64,000 nucleotides of DNA from Micromonospora humi. Its GTDB lineage: Bacteria; Actinomycetota; Actinomycetes; Mycobacteriales; Micromonosporaceae. A program made the translations under genes and the position numbers. The notes beneath the pieces were generated by a model, which made no database searches, was not told where the DNA came from, and saw nothing but the letters and a program-made list of their open reading frames with translations. The stretch spans positions 62,001-126,000 of the forward strand of contig NZ_FMDM01000014.1 of assembly GCF_900090105.1 (NCBI RefSeq), written 5' to 3'. Shown here one piece after another: positions 49,528 through 56,556 of the stretch; position 1 is the stretch's first letter; the number at the start of each line of letters is the position of its first letter.

Positions 49528-50439
49528 TCAGACCTTCCAGGGCGTCAGATCCAGGTGCGGGTAACGCTGGGCGACACCGGCGAGGGTCTCGGCGGTCCAG
49601 TAGGGATGGCCCGGCGGTGGGAAGCCGAAGAGCGCGAGCTGCGCCGGGGTCGCCCGGCCGACGAAGCGGTACCAGGCGGGCTCGTGGCTGCGTTGCGCCC
49701 AGGCATGACGGTTGCTCCAGTCCACGGCGGCCGGCCGGAAACTCAGGTGCATGGTGTAGCGGGCGCCCCGTGGCGCGGTCATGCCGGTGCCCCGGTGGAA
49801 CGTGCCGGGCTGGAAGGCGACCACCGTGCCGGCCGGGCCGGCGCCGGAGACCTCCGCGTCGTAGAGACGCGGGCTGCCGGTGGGCGCGACGAAGTCGCCG
49901 AACCGCTCGCCCACATCGCTGCGAGGATACCAGTTCGGCCGCGCCGGAAGGTCCCTTGTGTGCCGCGTGGCCAGCAGGTGCGGCGGGCCGAGGCCCTCGG
50001 GCACGTCGACGAGGTAGACGAACATCTCCAGCTGCCGGTGCCCGGGCGCGTCCGTCGGCACCAGCAGGGTGTGGTTGAGGTAGTCGCGGTGCAGCTCCTG
50101 GTCGTAGTCGGCCGCTCCGGTGAACTTCGCCCAGGCCTCGGCCGAGTAGATCCGGAGATCCTCGGTGGTGAGCAACGCGCGCGCCAGCCGCACCAGGCGC
50201 TCGCCCACCGCAAGCAGGCTGAGTGCGACGCTGTCGAACGGAAAGCCCTGGATGCCGGCGAACTCGTCGCCGAGGTAGCGGTCCCGCCGCGGATCCGTCC
50301 CGTCGTGGAAGCCGTCCGGCGACGGGAACATGGTCGCCAACTCGTCGAGCGCGGGCGCCAGGTCCGCAGCCGGGAGGTAGCCGGGCAGGATGACGAATCC
50401 CTCGGTCTCCCACTCGTTCCGTACAGCGTCGTCGATCAT
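49528..50439 (-). CDS. Phytanoyl-CoA dioxygenase (PhyH) family protein
   Basis: 303 residues from ATG 50439. Fe(II)/2-oxoglutarate oxygenase of the PhyH family: N-terminal EWETEGFVILPGYLPAADLA, the metal pair H-x-D in QELHRDYLNHTLLV, and the distal His in GTFHRGTGM followed by RYTMHLSFRP (2-oxoglutarate Arg region). Hydroxylates an unknown small molecule. It stands alone, so no biosynthetic context reveals the substrate. Confidence 0.88.
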   Translation of the reverse strand: MIDDAVRNEWETEGFVILPGYLPAADLAPALDELATMFPSPDGFHDGTDPRRDRYLGDEFAGIQGFPFDSVALSLLAVGERLVRLARALLTTEDLRIYSAEAWAKFTGAADYDQELHRDYLNHTLLVPTDAPGHRQLEMFVYLVDVPEGLGPPHLLATRHTRDLPARPNWYPRSDVGERFGDFVAPTGSPRLYDAEVSGAGPAGTVVAFQPGTFHRGTGMTAPRGARYTMHLSFRPAAVDWSNRHAWAQRSHEPAWYRFVGRATPAQLALFGFPPPGHPYWTAETLAGVAQRYPHLDLTPWKV

Positions 50440-50529
50440 CCGGGCAGTATCCCGACGGATCCACCGACGTGCATCCGATTTCCACGCCGGCGTGGTAGAC
50501 CGGTACGACACTCGGGACGGGGGCAGGCC

Positions 50530-51114
50530 ATGGCCGAAACGCGAGCCTTCTGGCTCGACGAGAACGTCGATCGTGAGCGCGGCACCGGCGGACGCGGCCG
50601 CTACGAGGCCGAGGTGCTCAGACGTACCGATGAATTCGCCGACACGTGGGGCGACATCGCGCCGGTCGCCTTCGCCGCGACCGCCTGGCGGGTCGCCACC
50701 GAGCTGTCACCCGGCTACGTACGCCGGCACCGGCGGATCGTGGCCGCGACCTGCGCGCCGAGCCCGTGGGACGGCAGCCTGATCTGTGCCGTCACGGTGA
50801 TCTCCCGGTGGCCGGCCGAACTCACCTGGAGCCGGCAGTGGCAGCGCGACCGGGGCTGGCGGGACTGGCCCCAGTTGTTCGGCCAGTACACGACGCCGAC
50901 CGACCAGGACCTGACCCGCAGCCCGCACCTGCGCGCCACGCTCCAGGTGGAGGCGCCCGTCCCGCTCGGCGACCTGCCGCCGGCACCCGACGGGCCCGGC
51001 GACGCCGTGGCGGCCACGGCGCGGCGCGCGGTCGTCGTGCTGACCCGGGAACTCAACGACCTGCTCCACCCGTTGATCGGTCAACTGGAGGCGGGCGTGC
51101 CGGCGGACTCGTGA
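50530..51114 (+). CDS. Hypothetical protein
   Basis: 194 residues from ATG 50530. No family recognised. Sequence is globular: EVLRRTDEFADTWGDIAPVA, ATAWRVATELSPGYVRRHRR, then ISRWPAELTWSRQWQRDRGW. No membrane segment or signal peptide. Divergent from the PhyH gene, 90 bp apart. Confidence 0.65.
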   Translation: MAETRAFWLDENVDRERGTGGRGRYEAEVLRRTDEFADTWGDIAPVAFAATAWRVATELSPGYVRRHRRIVAATCAPSPWDGSLICAVTVISRWPAELTWSRQWQRDRGWRDWPQLFGQYTTPTDQDLTRSPHLRATLQVEAPVPLGDLPPAPDGPGDAVAATARRAVVVLTRELNDLLHPLIGQLEAGVPADS

Positions 51115-51172
51115 TCCCCCGGCGGCCGCCGGTCGTGGCGGCGCGGCGCTCCGCGCGGGCTATGTTGAGTTG

Positions 51173-51424
51173 ATGGACGAGCTCCTGGCGATCGTGCTGG
51201 TCGTCGGCTGCCTCGCCGGCACCCTGTGCCTTCTCGCGTGGCTGGCGGCCCGGGTTCGTAGCCGCGGGGTCGGCGACAACGTGATGGGCCCGTTCGAGGA
51301 GATCTGGCATCCGGCCGCCCACCGGTACCGTGCCGAGATCAAGGTGCACGAGGAACGGGTGGCGCCGCTGCCGCCCGCCGGAGATCCGGGGCGGCGAGGG
51401 CGAGGTGGAAGCGCCTCCGGGTAG
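51173..51424 (+). CDS. Small single-helix membrane protein
   Basis: 83 residues. N-terminal membrane helix (LLAIVLVVGCLAGTLCLLAW), then a conserved-looking cytoplasmic stretch GDNVMGPFEEIWHPAAHRYR with EIKVHEER. TATGTT (51161-51166) 6 bases before ATG suggests a leaderless message. Function unknown. Confidence 0.65.
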   Translation: MDELLAIVLVVGCLAGTLCLLAWLAARVRSRGVGDNVMGPFEEIWHPAAHRYRAEIKVHEERVAPLPPAGDPGRRGRGGSASG

Positions 51425-51431
51425 GTGCCTG

Positions 51432-51504
51432 TGCGCCCGGCAGGATTCGAACCTGCGGCCTTGGGATTAGAAGTCCCCTGCTCTATCCGCTGAGCTACGG
51501 GCGC
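51432..51504 (-). tRNA. tRNA-Arg (anticodon TCT)
   Basis: On the minus strand GCGCCCG pairs with CGGGCGC as a perfect 7-bp acceptor stem. The D arm (GCTCAGCGGATAGAGC), anticodon stem-loop with CTTCTAA (anticodon TCT, reading AGA), variable loop and T arm with GCAGGTTCGAATCCTGC are all present. The discriminator base is A; CCA is not encoded. No integrase or att-like direct repeat is next to it. Confidence 0.97.
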
Positions 51505-51673
51505 GCGTCGACGGTCGTCGCGCCAAGAGGGTACCGCCGGCTCCGGCCCGGCCGGGGGTACGGGTCGGGCGCGCCCACGTCGCCGCCAGCGTCCCACGCC
51601 GGGGCCGCATCCGGCATCGGAGTTCCGGCGGGTCCCGGGCCGGCGGGCACACCCCGGTCCGTACCCTCGGCGG

Positions 51674-52420
51674 ATGCTGCTCGACCAGGAAACCGAGAAC
51701 GAGATCGTCTTCGAGTTGTGCCAGCACCTCGGGCGGTCGATCCTGCCCGTCGCCGGGTCGGAGGGGCCCGGAGCGCCGGCCGGGACGGTCGGCACCGCCT
51801 TCTTCTACAGCGAGTTGGTCGGCGCCACCGACGACGGGGAGGTCGCGCACGAGTGGCTGCTCACCGCCGAGGTGCTCACCGACCGGCCGTACGGGGAGAT
51901 TCTGCTCCGGCCCAGCGTCACCGAGCCGGCCGAGGGTGCGGCGGAGCCGATCGAGCTGTCCGGTTTCGCCGACCACTGGCTGCGCCTGCCGGAGCTGGGG
52001 GTGGCCGCGATGCCGACCGGCGGGCTGCACGGCCACGCGGACGACCGGGGCTGGCGCTGGCGTACCCAGCAGGTCACCGAGGCGGTGGCCGCGTCGGCCG
52101 GCGCGGTGGCGCGGATCGGCGCGGCGCCCGGTTCGGCGTTCGTGCTGGCCCTGGGGGTCGCCGAGGACGGGTCACGACCGTTGGAGGCGGTGGTCCAGCA
52201 GGTCGCGCGGGACGGCGACGAGGTGCGGGTCACCGTCGAGCTGCCCGCCGGGTACGTGGGTGCGCCGGTGTTCACGGTCGAGGCGGGGCCGGAGGGTGCA
52301 GCGGTCCCGCGCTGCCTGGGCGTGCTGCTGCCGCCGCGTGACGGCGGGCACCCGGTCGCCACGTTCGACCGGATCCGGCCGGCGCTCGCCGAGGTCGTGC
52401 AAGGAGGGGCCCCTTCTTAA
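51674..52420 (+). CDS. Trypsin-like fold protein without catalytic residues
   Basis: 248 residues. The segment GTAFFYSELVGATDDG followed by HEWLLTAEVL matches the place where HtrA/trypsin-like proteins have GTGF...LVTAAHV, but the His is replaced (TAEVL). Later GYVGAPVFTVEAG sits where GDSGSPVF would be, with Ala for the catalytic Ser. I infer a catalytically dead protease fold, perhaps a scaffold or sensor. TACCCT 6 bases before ATG suggests a leaderless message. The last residues GGAPS and stop are encoded by repeat copy C. Confidence 0.6.
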   Translation: MLLDQETENEIVFELCQHLGRSILPVAGSEGPGAPAGTVGTAFFYSELVGATDDGEVAHEWLLTAEVLTDRPYGEILLRPSVTEPAEGAAEPIELSGFADHWLRLPELGVAAMPTGGLHGHADDRGWRWRTQQVTEAVAASAGAVARIGAAPGSAFVLALGVAEDGSRPLEAVVQQVARDGDEVRVTVELPAGYVGAPVFTVEAGPEGAAVPRCLGVLLPPRDGGHPVATFDRIRPALAEVVQGGAPS

Positions 52421-52452
52421 CGCCTCCGGTAGAGAGGGGGCCCCTTCTCACC
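52399..52452 (+). repeat. GGGGCCCC palindromic repeat, copy C
   Basis: Cores at 52406-52413 and 52437-52444, 31 bp apart, with flanks CTTCTTAACG and spacer CCTCCGGTAGAGA. The left half encodes the C-terminus and TAA stop of the upstream gene. Located between convergent genes; likely also terminates both. Confidence 0.88.
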
Positions 52453-52487
52453 GCCGCCGCGAGGGATGAGGGGCGACGGCGGTCGGC

Positions 52488-53531
52488 TCAGCCCTCGGCG
52501 CCGGCGGCGGCCCGGGCGTCAGCCGGCTCGTCGGCCGGGGAGCGTGGGGCGGGCGGCGCGGACTCGGGCGCCGGCTCGGTGGGGCCGGCGCGGAGGAAGC
52601 CCTCCGCCCACCGGCCGACCTCCGCGAAGACCTTCTCGCGTACGCCGGGGCTGGACAGCGTGAGGTCGTGCAGCCCGCCGTCGAAGCGGGCCACTGTGAC
52701 GTGCCGGCCGAGCCGGGGGGCCCAGCGCACCATGTGTTCCACGTCGAGCACCGCGTCGGCCCCGGTGGCGCTCTCGTGCCACTTCGCGCCCCGGAAGCTG
52801 CGCGTGGAGCAGGCCAGCAGCACCGGCACCTCGATGGTGAGCCCGGCCCGCAGCCGGCGCTGACCGGTGCGGATCGCGTTCAGCCAGCCGGCCCGGACCG
52901 GGAACCCGGCGAGCGGCTTCCACGCCAGGTCGTAGCGCCACTCGCCACGGTGGTCAGCGTGCAGGCTCTCGCCGTACACGGTGCCGAGCCCGAACGGCAG
53001 GATGCGCTGCGGCGCCCGGCGGCCCAGGCGGGCGACGGCGGCCGCGAGCGGTCGACGGACCGCCCAGGGGGCGTTGATGTCGAAGAAGGGGCTGTTCAGC
53101 ACGATGCCGTCGACCAGGCCGGCGTCGCGGCGGGCGTCCGCCCAGAGCGAGATGATCAGACCGCCGGTCGAGTGGCCCATGGCGAGCAGCGTGTCGTGCC
53201 CCTCCTCGGCGCGGATGATCTCCGCGGCGGCGTCCAGCTCGGGGAAGTAGTCGCTGAGGTCGCGGCAGAAGTTGGGGGTCTGGTGCGGGAGCAGACTGCG
53301 GCCGTACTTGCGCAGGTCGAGGGCGTAGAAGTCCCAGCCCCGCTCGGCGAAGAAGTCGGCCACGTGGGTCTGGAAGAAGTAGTCGACGAAGCCGTGCACG
53401 TAGAGCACGGCCCGGCCGGTCGGGCGGTCGGCGCGCCGGCGGACCACTGTCGCGACCACCGGCCCCTCGTCGTCGGTGCCCAGCTCGATCGTGCGCCGCT
53501 CGTAGGGCGCTCCCAGCACGTCCGGTTCCAC
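52488..53531 (-). CDS. Alpha/beta hydrolase (serine aminopeptidase S33-like)
   Basis: 347 residues. VLYVHGFVDYFFQTHVADFF is the oxyanion region, LLAMGHSTGGLIISLWADAR the nucleophile elbow, and VARFDGGLHDLTLSS carries the His. The fold is that of monoacylglycerol-lipase-like hydrolases. A Pro/Ala-rich tail of about 30 residues follows. Cytoplasmic, substrate unknown. The gene lies between repeat copies C and D. Confidence 0.9.
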   Translation of the reverse strand: MEPDVLGAPYERRTIELGTDDEGPVVATVVRRRADRPTGRAVLYVHGFVDYFFQTHVADFFAERGWDFYALDLRKYGRSLLPHQTPNFCRDLSDYFPELDAAAEIIRAEEGHDTLLAMGHSTGGLIISLWADARRDAGLVDGIVLNSPFFDINAPWAVRRPLAAAVARLGRRAPQRILPFGLGTVYGESLHADHRGEWRYDLAWKPLAGFPVRAGWLNAIRTGQRRLRAGLTIEVPVLLACSTRSFRGAKWHESATGADAVLDVEHMVRWAPRLGRHVTVARFDGGLHDLTLSSPGVREKVFAEVGRWAEGFLRAGPTEPAPESAPPAPRSPADEPADARAAAGAEG

Positions 53532-53573
53532 GACCGCGACGGTACGCCGCCGAGCTACCCGGCGGTAGGGGCG

Positions 53574-53660
53574 TAAGGCGGGGGCCCTTGTTAACGCATT
53601 CGGTAGAGGAAGGGGCCCCGCTTAACACGAGGCGGTTGAGCGGGGGCCCCGCCTGACACC
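53574..53660 (-). repeat. GGGGCCCC palindromic repeat, copy D (three cores)
   Basis: Cores at 53581-53588 (last base altered), 53612-53619 and 53643-53650, 31 bp apart, with GTTAACGCATTCGGTAGAGG between the first two. Same orientation as copy C. It fills most of the gap between the hydrolase start and the HPF gene. Confidence 0.88.
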
Positions 53661-53676
53661 TGGGCCGAGCGCGGGA

Positions 53677-53707
53677 CCCCCGCCCGCCGGCACCGTGCGG
53701 GCGGGGG
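53677..53707 (-). terminator. Terminator after the HPF gene
   Basis: A perfect 11-bp stem (53677-53687 with 53697-53707) and 9-base loop, just after the stop of the minus-strand HPF gene. Confidence 0.7.
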
Positions 53708-53718
53708 CGTACGGGAAC

Positions 53719-54129
53719 TCAGGCGGTCTCGGTGTCCTGCCGCAACGCGTCCTCCAGCGGGACGGGGTCGGGCTGCTCCGTCGCGCGCAGGTGCTTGTTG
53801 CTGCGCGGCTCCTGCCGGGTCTTCGCGTCGTTGAGCTTGCGGCGCAGGTCGTCCCGGACGTCGTTGAGCGCGGCGTGCAGGTCCTCCTCGGTCGAGGTGG
53901 TGACGATCTTCTGCCGGCCGGCCACCCAGCACTCCAGGGTCACCTTCTGGCCCCGGGCCTCGCGGTCCTTGACCGACACCTCCAGTTCGGTGGCGTCGGC
54001 GTGGAAGCCGGCGAGTCGGGCGTCAAGCGTCGCGAACTGCTCGGCGATCCAGTTGCGGTCGCCCTGGGAGAACCCGGCACCGACCCGCAGGCACTCGCCC
54101 ACGGTCGCGGGGTTCGCCACGGCGCTCAT
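53719..54129 (-). CDS. Short ribosome hibernation promoting factor-like protein
   Basis: 136 residues from ATG 54129. A single S30AE/HPF N-terminal domain is visible (RNWIAEQFATLDARLAGFHA, ATELEVSVKDREARGQKVTL, EEDLHAALNDVRDDLRRKL); the C-terminal dimerisation domain of long actinobacterial HPF is missing. It may bind the ribosome decoding region under stress. Basic and acidic C-terminal tail of about 25 residues. Confidence 0.82.
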   Translation of the reverse strand: MSAVANPATVGECLRVGAGFSQGDRNWIAEQFATLDARLAGFHADATELEVSVKDREARGQKVTLECWVAGRQKIVTTSTEEDLHAALNDVRDDLRRKLNDAKTRQEPRSNKHLRATEQPDPVPLEDALRQDTETA

Positions 54130-54414
54130 CGCCCTGCCTCGCGGACGTCTCGGAGAAGCATCGGCGCTCCCTTTCTCTCGGTTGATCAAGTACTTACCCA
54201 ACCGGCGCGATTCCGGAACGCCTCCCGCCGGTCACGTTCCGATCATGTGTCGCCGCAGGTCGTACCCGTAGGGCCCATCGGCCTAGCAGACGGGGCCCTT
54301 GATCAGGCGGTTGTCCACAAGCCGTGCGTCGTCCACAGGCGCGGGGTCGGCGGGCTGCCCGGACGGCCCGGTTCGGCCCACGCTCGTCCGGACAACCGAT
54401 CCCTGGGAGGGGCG

Positions 54415-55161
54415 ATGTTCGACACCTACGTCACGATCGTCGGCAACGTGCTGACCGCGCCGGAGTGGCGCCGCACCACGCAGAGCGGCACGCTCGTGGC
54501 CAACTTCAAGGTCGCCTCGACCGCGCGCCGGCTCGACCGGGACAGCGGCCGCTGGGTCGACGGCAACAGCCTGCGGGTGCGGGTGAACTGCTGGCGACGG
54601 CTCGCCGAGGGGGTGGCGGCGTCGGTGGCCCTGGGCGATCCGGTGATCGTCGCCGGCCGCCTCTACACCCGCGACTGGACCGACGAGGCCGGCAACCACC
54701 GCACGCTCTACGAACTGGAGGCGGTCGCGGTCGGCCACGACCTGTCCCGGGGGCGGGCCCGCTTCCTGCGCAACCAGCCGCGCGCGGCCACCAGCTCGGT
54801 CGAGGACGCCGAGGCGGAGCAGCGCGTGCACGGCGAGGCGACCGAGCCGGTGCCCGACGAGCAGGCCCCGACCACGTTCGACGCCCGGCCGTTCGTCGAC
54901 GACTTCCCGGCGCCGGAGTTCGGGGCGGCGCACGTCGGTCTCTCCGGCACGCTCGACCGGATGGCCGCACTCGACCCGTTCGACGCTCGCCCCGGGGAGT
55001 CGGGGGATGGCGAGGAGGAGGGAGACAAGCCGGTCGCGGCCGAGGACGACGAGCTGACCGAGGTGGAGCTGCCCGTCGACGACGGGCCGAGGGCCGCGGG
55101 GTCCGACGGCGGGTCCGCCTCGGGGCGCCGCGGCCGACGGCGTAGCACGGTGGCCGTCTGA
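54415..55161 (+). CDS. Single-stranded DNA-binding protein paralogue
   Basis: 248 residues; ATG 54415 with GGGAGGGG. OB fold at about 1-110: TYVTIVGNVLTAPEWRRTTQ, VANFKVASTARRLDRDSGRW, LRVRVNCWRRLAEGVAASVA, VAGRLYTRDWTDEAGN. The ~130-residue tail is acidic but ends GRRGRRRSTVAV instead of the usual acidic DDDIPF-like tip that recruits partners. Hence it is probably a second SSB (SsbB type, natural transformation or sporulation) and not the essential copy, which normally lies next to rpsF and rpsR. Confidence 0.85.
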   Translation: MFDTYVTIVGNVLTAPEWRRTTQSGTLVANFKVASTARRLDRDSGRWVDGNSLRVRVNCWRRLAEGVAASVALGDPVIVAGRLYTRDWTDEAGNHRTLYELEAVAVGHDLSRGRARFLRNQPRAATSSVEDAEAEQRVHGEATEPVPDEQAPTTFDARPFVDDFPAPEFGAAHVGLSGTLDRMAALDPFDARPGESGDGEEEGDKPVAAEDDELTEVELPVDDGPRAAGSDGGSASGRRGRRRSTVAV

Positions 55162-55389
55162 GGCCTGGGCCGTGCGACGGGGGCGCGGGGTGGCGACGTC
55201 GGCGTGGCCACCCCGCGGTACGGCGATGCGGCGGCCTCGGAGAGGACGCCTCTTCCGTCGTATACCTCGCATCGTTGTGCCGGGGCGGGCCGCACGGTCG
55301 GCAGCGGGGAGGCTGAACTGCCAGGGTGGTCGGAGCGTCCGCCGGGAACCGCCGGTGCGGCTAGGCTGGCCGGCCGGAGGTGGTGACGG

Positions 55390-56556
55390 GTGCGACAGGC
55401 GACCGCCATGGCGAACGCGACCGGGCTGGCGGCGGGGTACGCGCTCGACGCGCTGCTCGGTGACCCGCGCAGGTGGCATCCGGTGGCCGGCTTCGGCCAC
55501 GCGGCCGGCGCGCTGGAGCGACGGATCTACCGCCCCCGGCGGTCGGCCGGAGCCGCGTTCACGGCGCTGGCGGTCGGCGCGCCGGCACTCCTCGGCGCCG
55601 CCGCCGCACTGGCCACCAGGCGTCACCCGGTGGCCCGGGCCGCGCTGGTGGCCGCCGGCACCTGGACGGTGCTGGGCGGACGGACCCTGCGGCACGAGTC
55701 GCGGGTGATGGGGCGGTCGCTGCGTCGCGCCGACCTGCCCGCCGCCCGGGCCCGTCTCGGTCACCTGTGCGGGCGGGACCCGTCCGCCCTGGACGAGCCG
55801 GAGCTGGCCCGCGCCACCGTCGAGTCGGTCGCCGAGAACACCTCCGACGCGGTGGTCGCGCCGCTGGTGTGGGGCGCGGTCGCCGGGCTGCCCGGCCTGC
55901 TCGGCTACCGGGCGGCGAACACGCTCGACGCCATGGTCGGTCACCGCTCACCCCGGTACGCCCGCTTCGGCACCCCGGCGGCGCGGCTGGACGACCTGCT
56001 CAACCTGGTGCCGTCCCGGCTGACCGGGCTGCTCACGGTGGCCGTCGCGCCGGTGGTGCACGGGGACCGGGCGACGGCCTGGCACGTCTGGCGGCGGGAC
56101 CGGGCCGACCATCCGAGCCCGAACGCCGGGCAGTGCGAGGCGGCGATGGCGGGCGCGCTCGGCGTCCGGCTGGGCGGGCGCAACGTCTACTTCGGCCGCT
56201 CCGAGACGCGGCCGTTCCTCGGTGACGGCCCTCGGCCGGAGGCGCGACACCTGAAGCGGGCGGCCCGGGTCTCCGGCGCGGTGAGCCTGGCCGCGCTCGG
56301 GTTGGCCGCGCTCTACCCGGTGACGGTGGGCCGGCTGGCCGGCGCCACCGCCCGCGCCGCGTTGCGCACGATCACCGGCGCTCCCGGGCGCACGATCAGC
56401 GGCGCTCCCGGGCGCACGATCAGCGCCGCCACCGGGCGTACGATCACCGGCTCCGCCGGGCGCACGCTCGGTGCTCCCGAGCGCGACGGTCGGGGCCTCG
56501 TCCGGAGCGTCGGCGCCGCGCGCATCGCGCGTGGCGGCCGGGGGAGCGGGCGGTGA
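55390..56556 (+). CDS. cobD: Adenosylcobinamide-phosphate synthase
   Basis: Attaches aminopropanol to adenosylcobyric acid in cobalamin synthesis; integral membrane enzyme. 388 residues from GTG 55390 (GGAGG upstream). Motifs: YALDALLGDPRRWHPVAGFG, the ATVESVAENTSDAVVAPLVW block, YRAANTLDAMVGHRSPRYAR, and SPNAGQCEAAMAGALGVRLGG split around it. The last ~75 residues are an extra tail with five 8-residue repeats (RTITGAPG-like), not part of the family. GTGA overlap couples it to cobQ. Confidence 0.94.
   Translation: MRQATAMANATGLAAGYALDALLGDPRRWHPVAGFGHAAGALERRIYRPRRSAGAAFTALAVGAPALLGAAAALATRRHPVARAALVAAGTWTVLGGRTLRHESRVMGRSLRRADLPAARARLGHLCGRDPSALDEPELARATVESVAENTSDAVVAPLVWGAVAGLPGLLGYRAANTLDAMVGHRSPRYARFGTPAARLDDLLNLVPSRLTGLLTVAVAPVVHGDRATAWHVWRRDRADHPSPNAGQCEAAMAGALGVRLGGRNVYFGRSETRPFLGDGPRPEARHLKRAARVSGAVSLAALGLAALYPVTVGRLAGATARAALRTITGAPGRTISGAPGRTISAATGRTITGSAGRTLGAPERDGRGLVRSVGAARIARGGRGSGR
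56364..56480 (+). repeat. 24-bp coding tandem repeat in cobD
   Basis: Four full 24-bp units (56364-56387, 56388-56411, 56412-56435, 56436-56459) and a diverged fifth, each encoding R-T-I-T/S-x-x-x-G. Units 1 and 2 differ by one base. They extend the CobD C-terminus by about 40 residues. Confidence 0.9.

Noticed and set aside
51432..51504. Integration site of a genomic island at tRNA-Arg
   Set aside because: No integrase, no direct repeat of the tRNA 3' end and no change in composition on either side.
53574..53660. CRISPR array, because cores recur every 31 bp
   Set aside because: Only two or three cores per site, spacers are alike and not unique, and no cas genes are present.
55162..55389. 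A cobalamin riboswitch upstream of cobD
   Set aside because: No B12-box-like GCCACTG or the surrounding core was found in the 228-bp gap.
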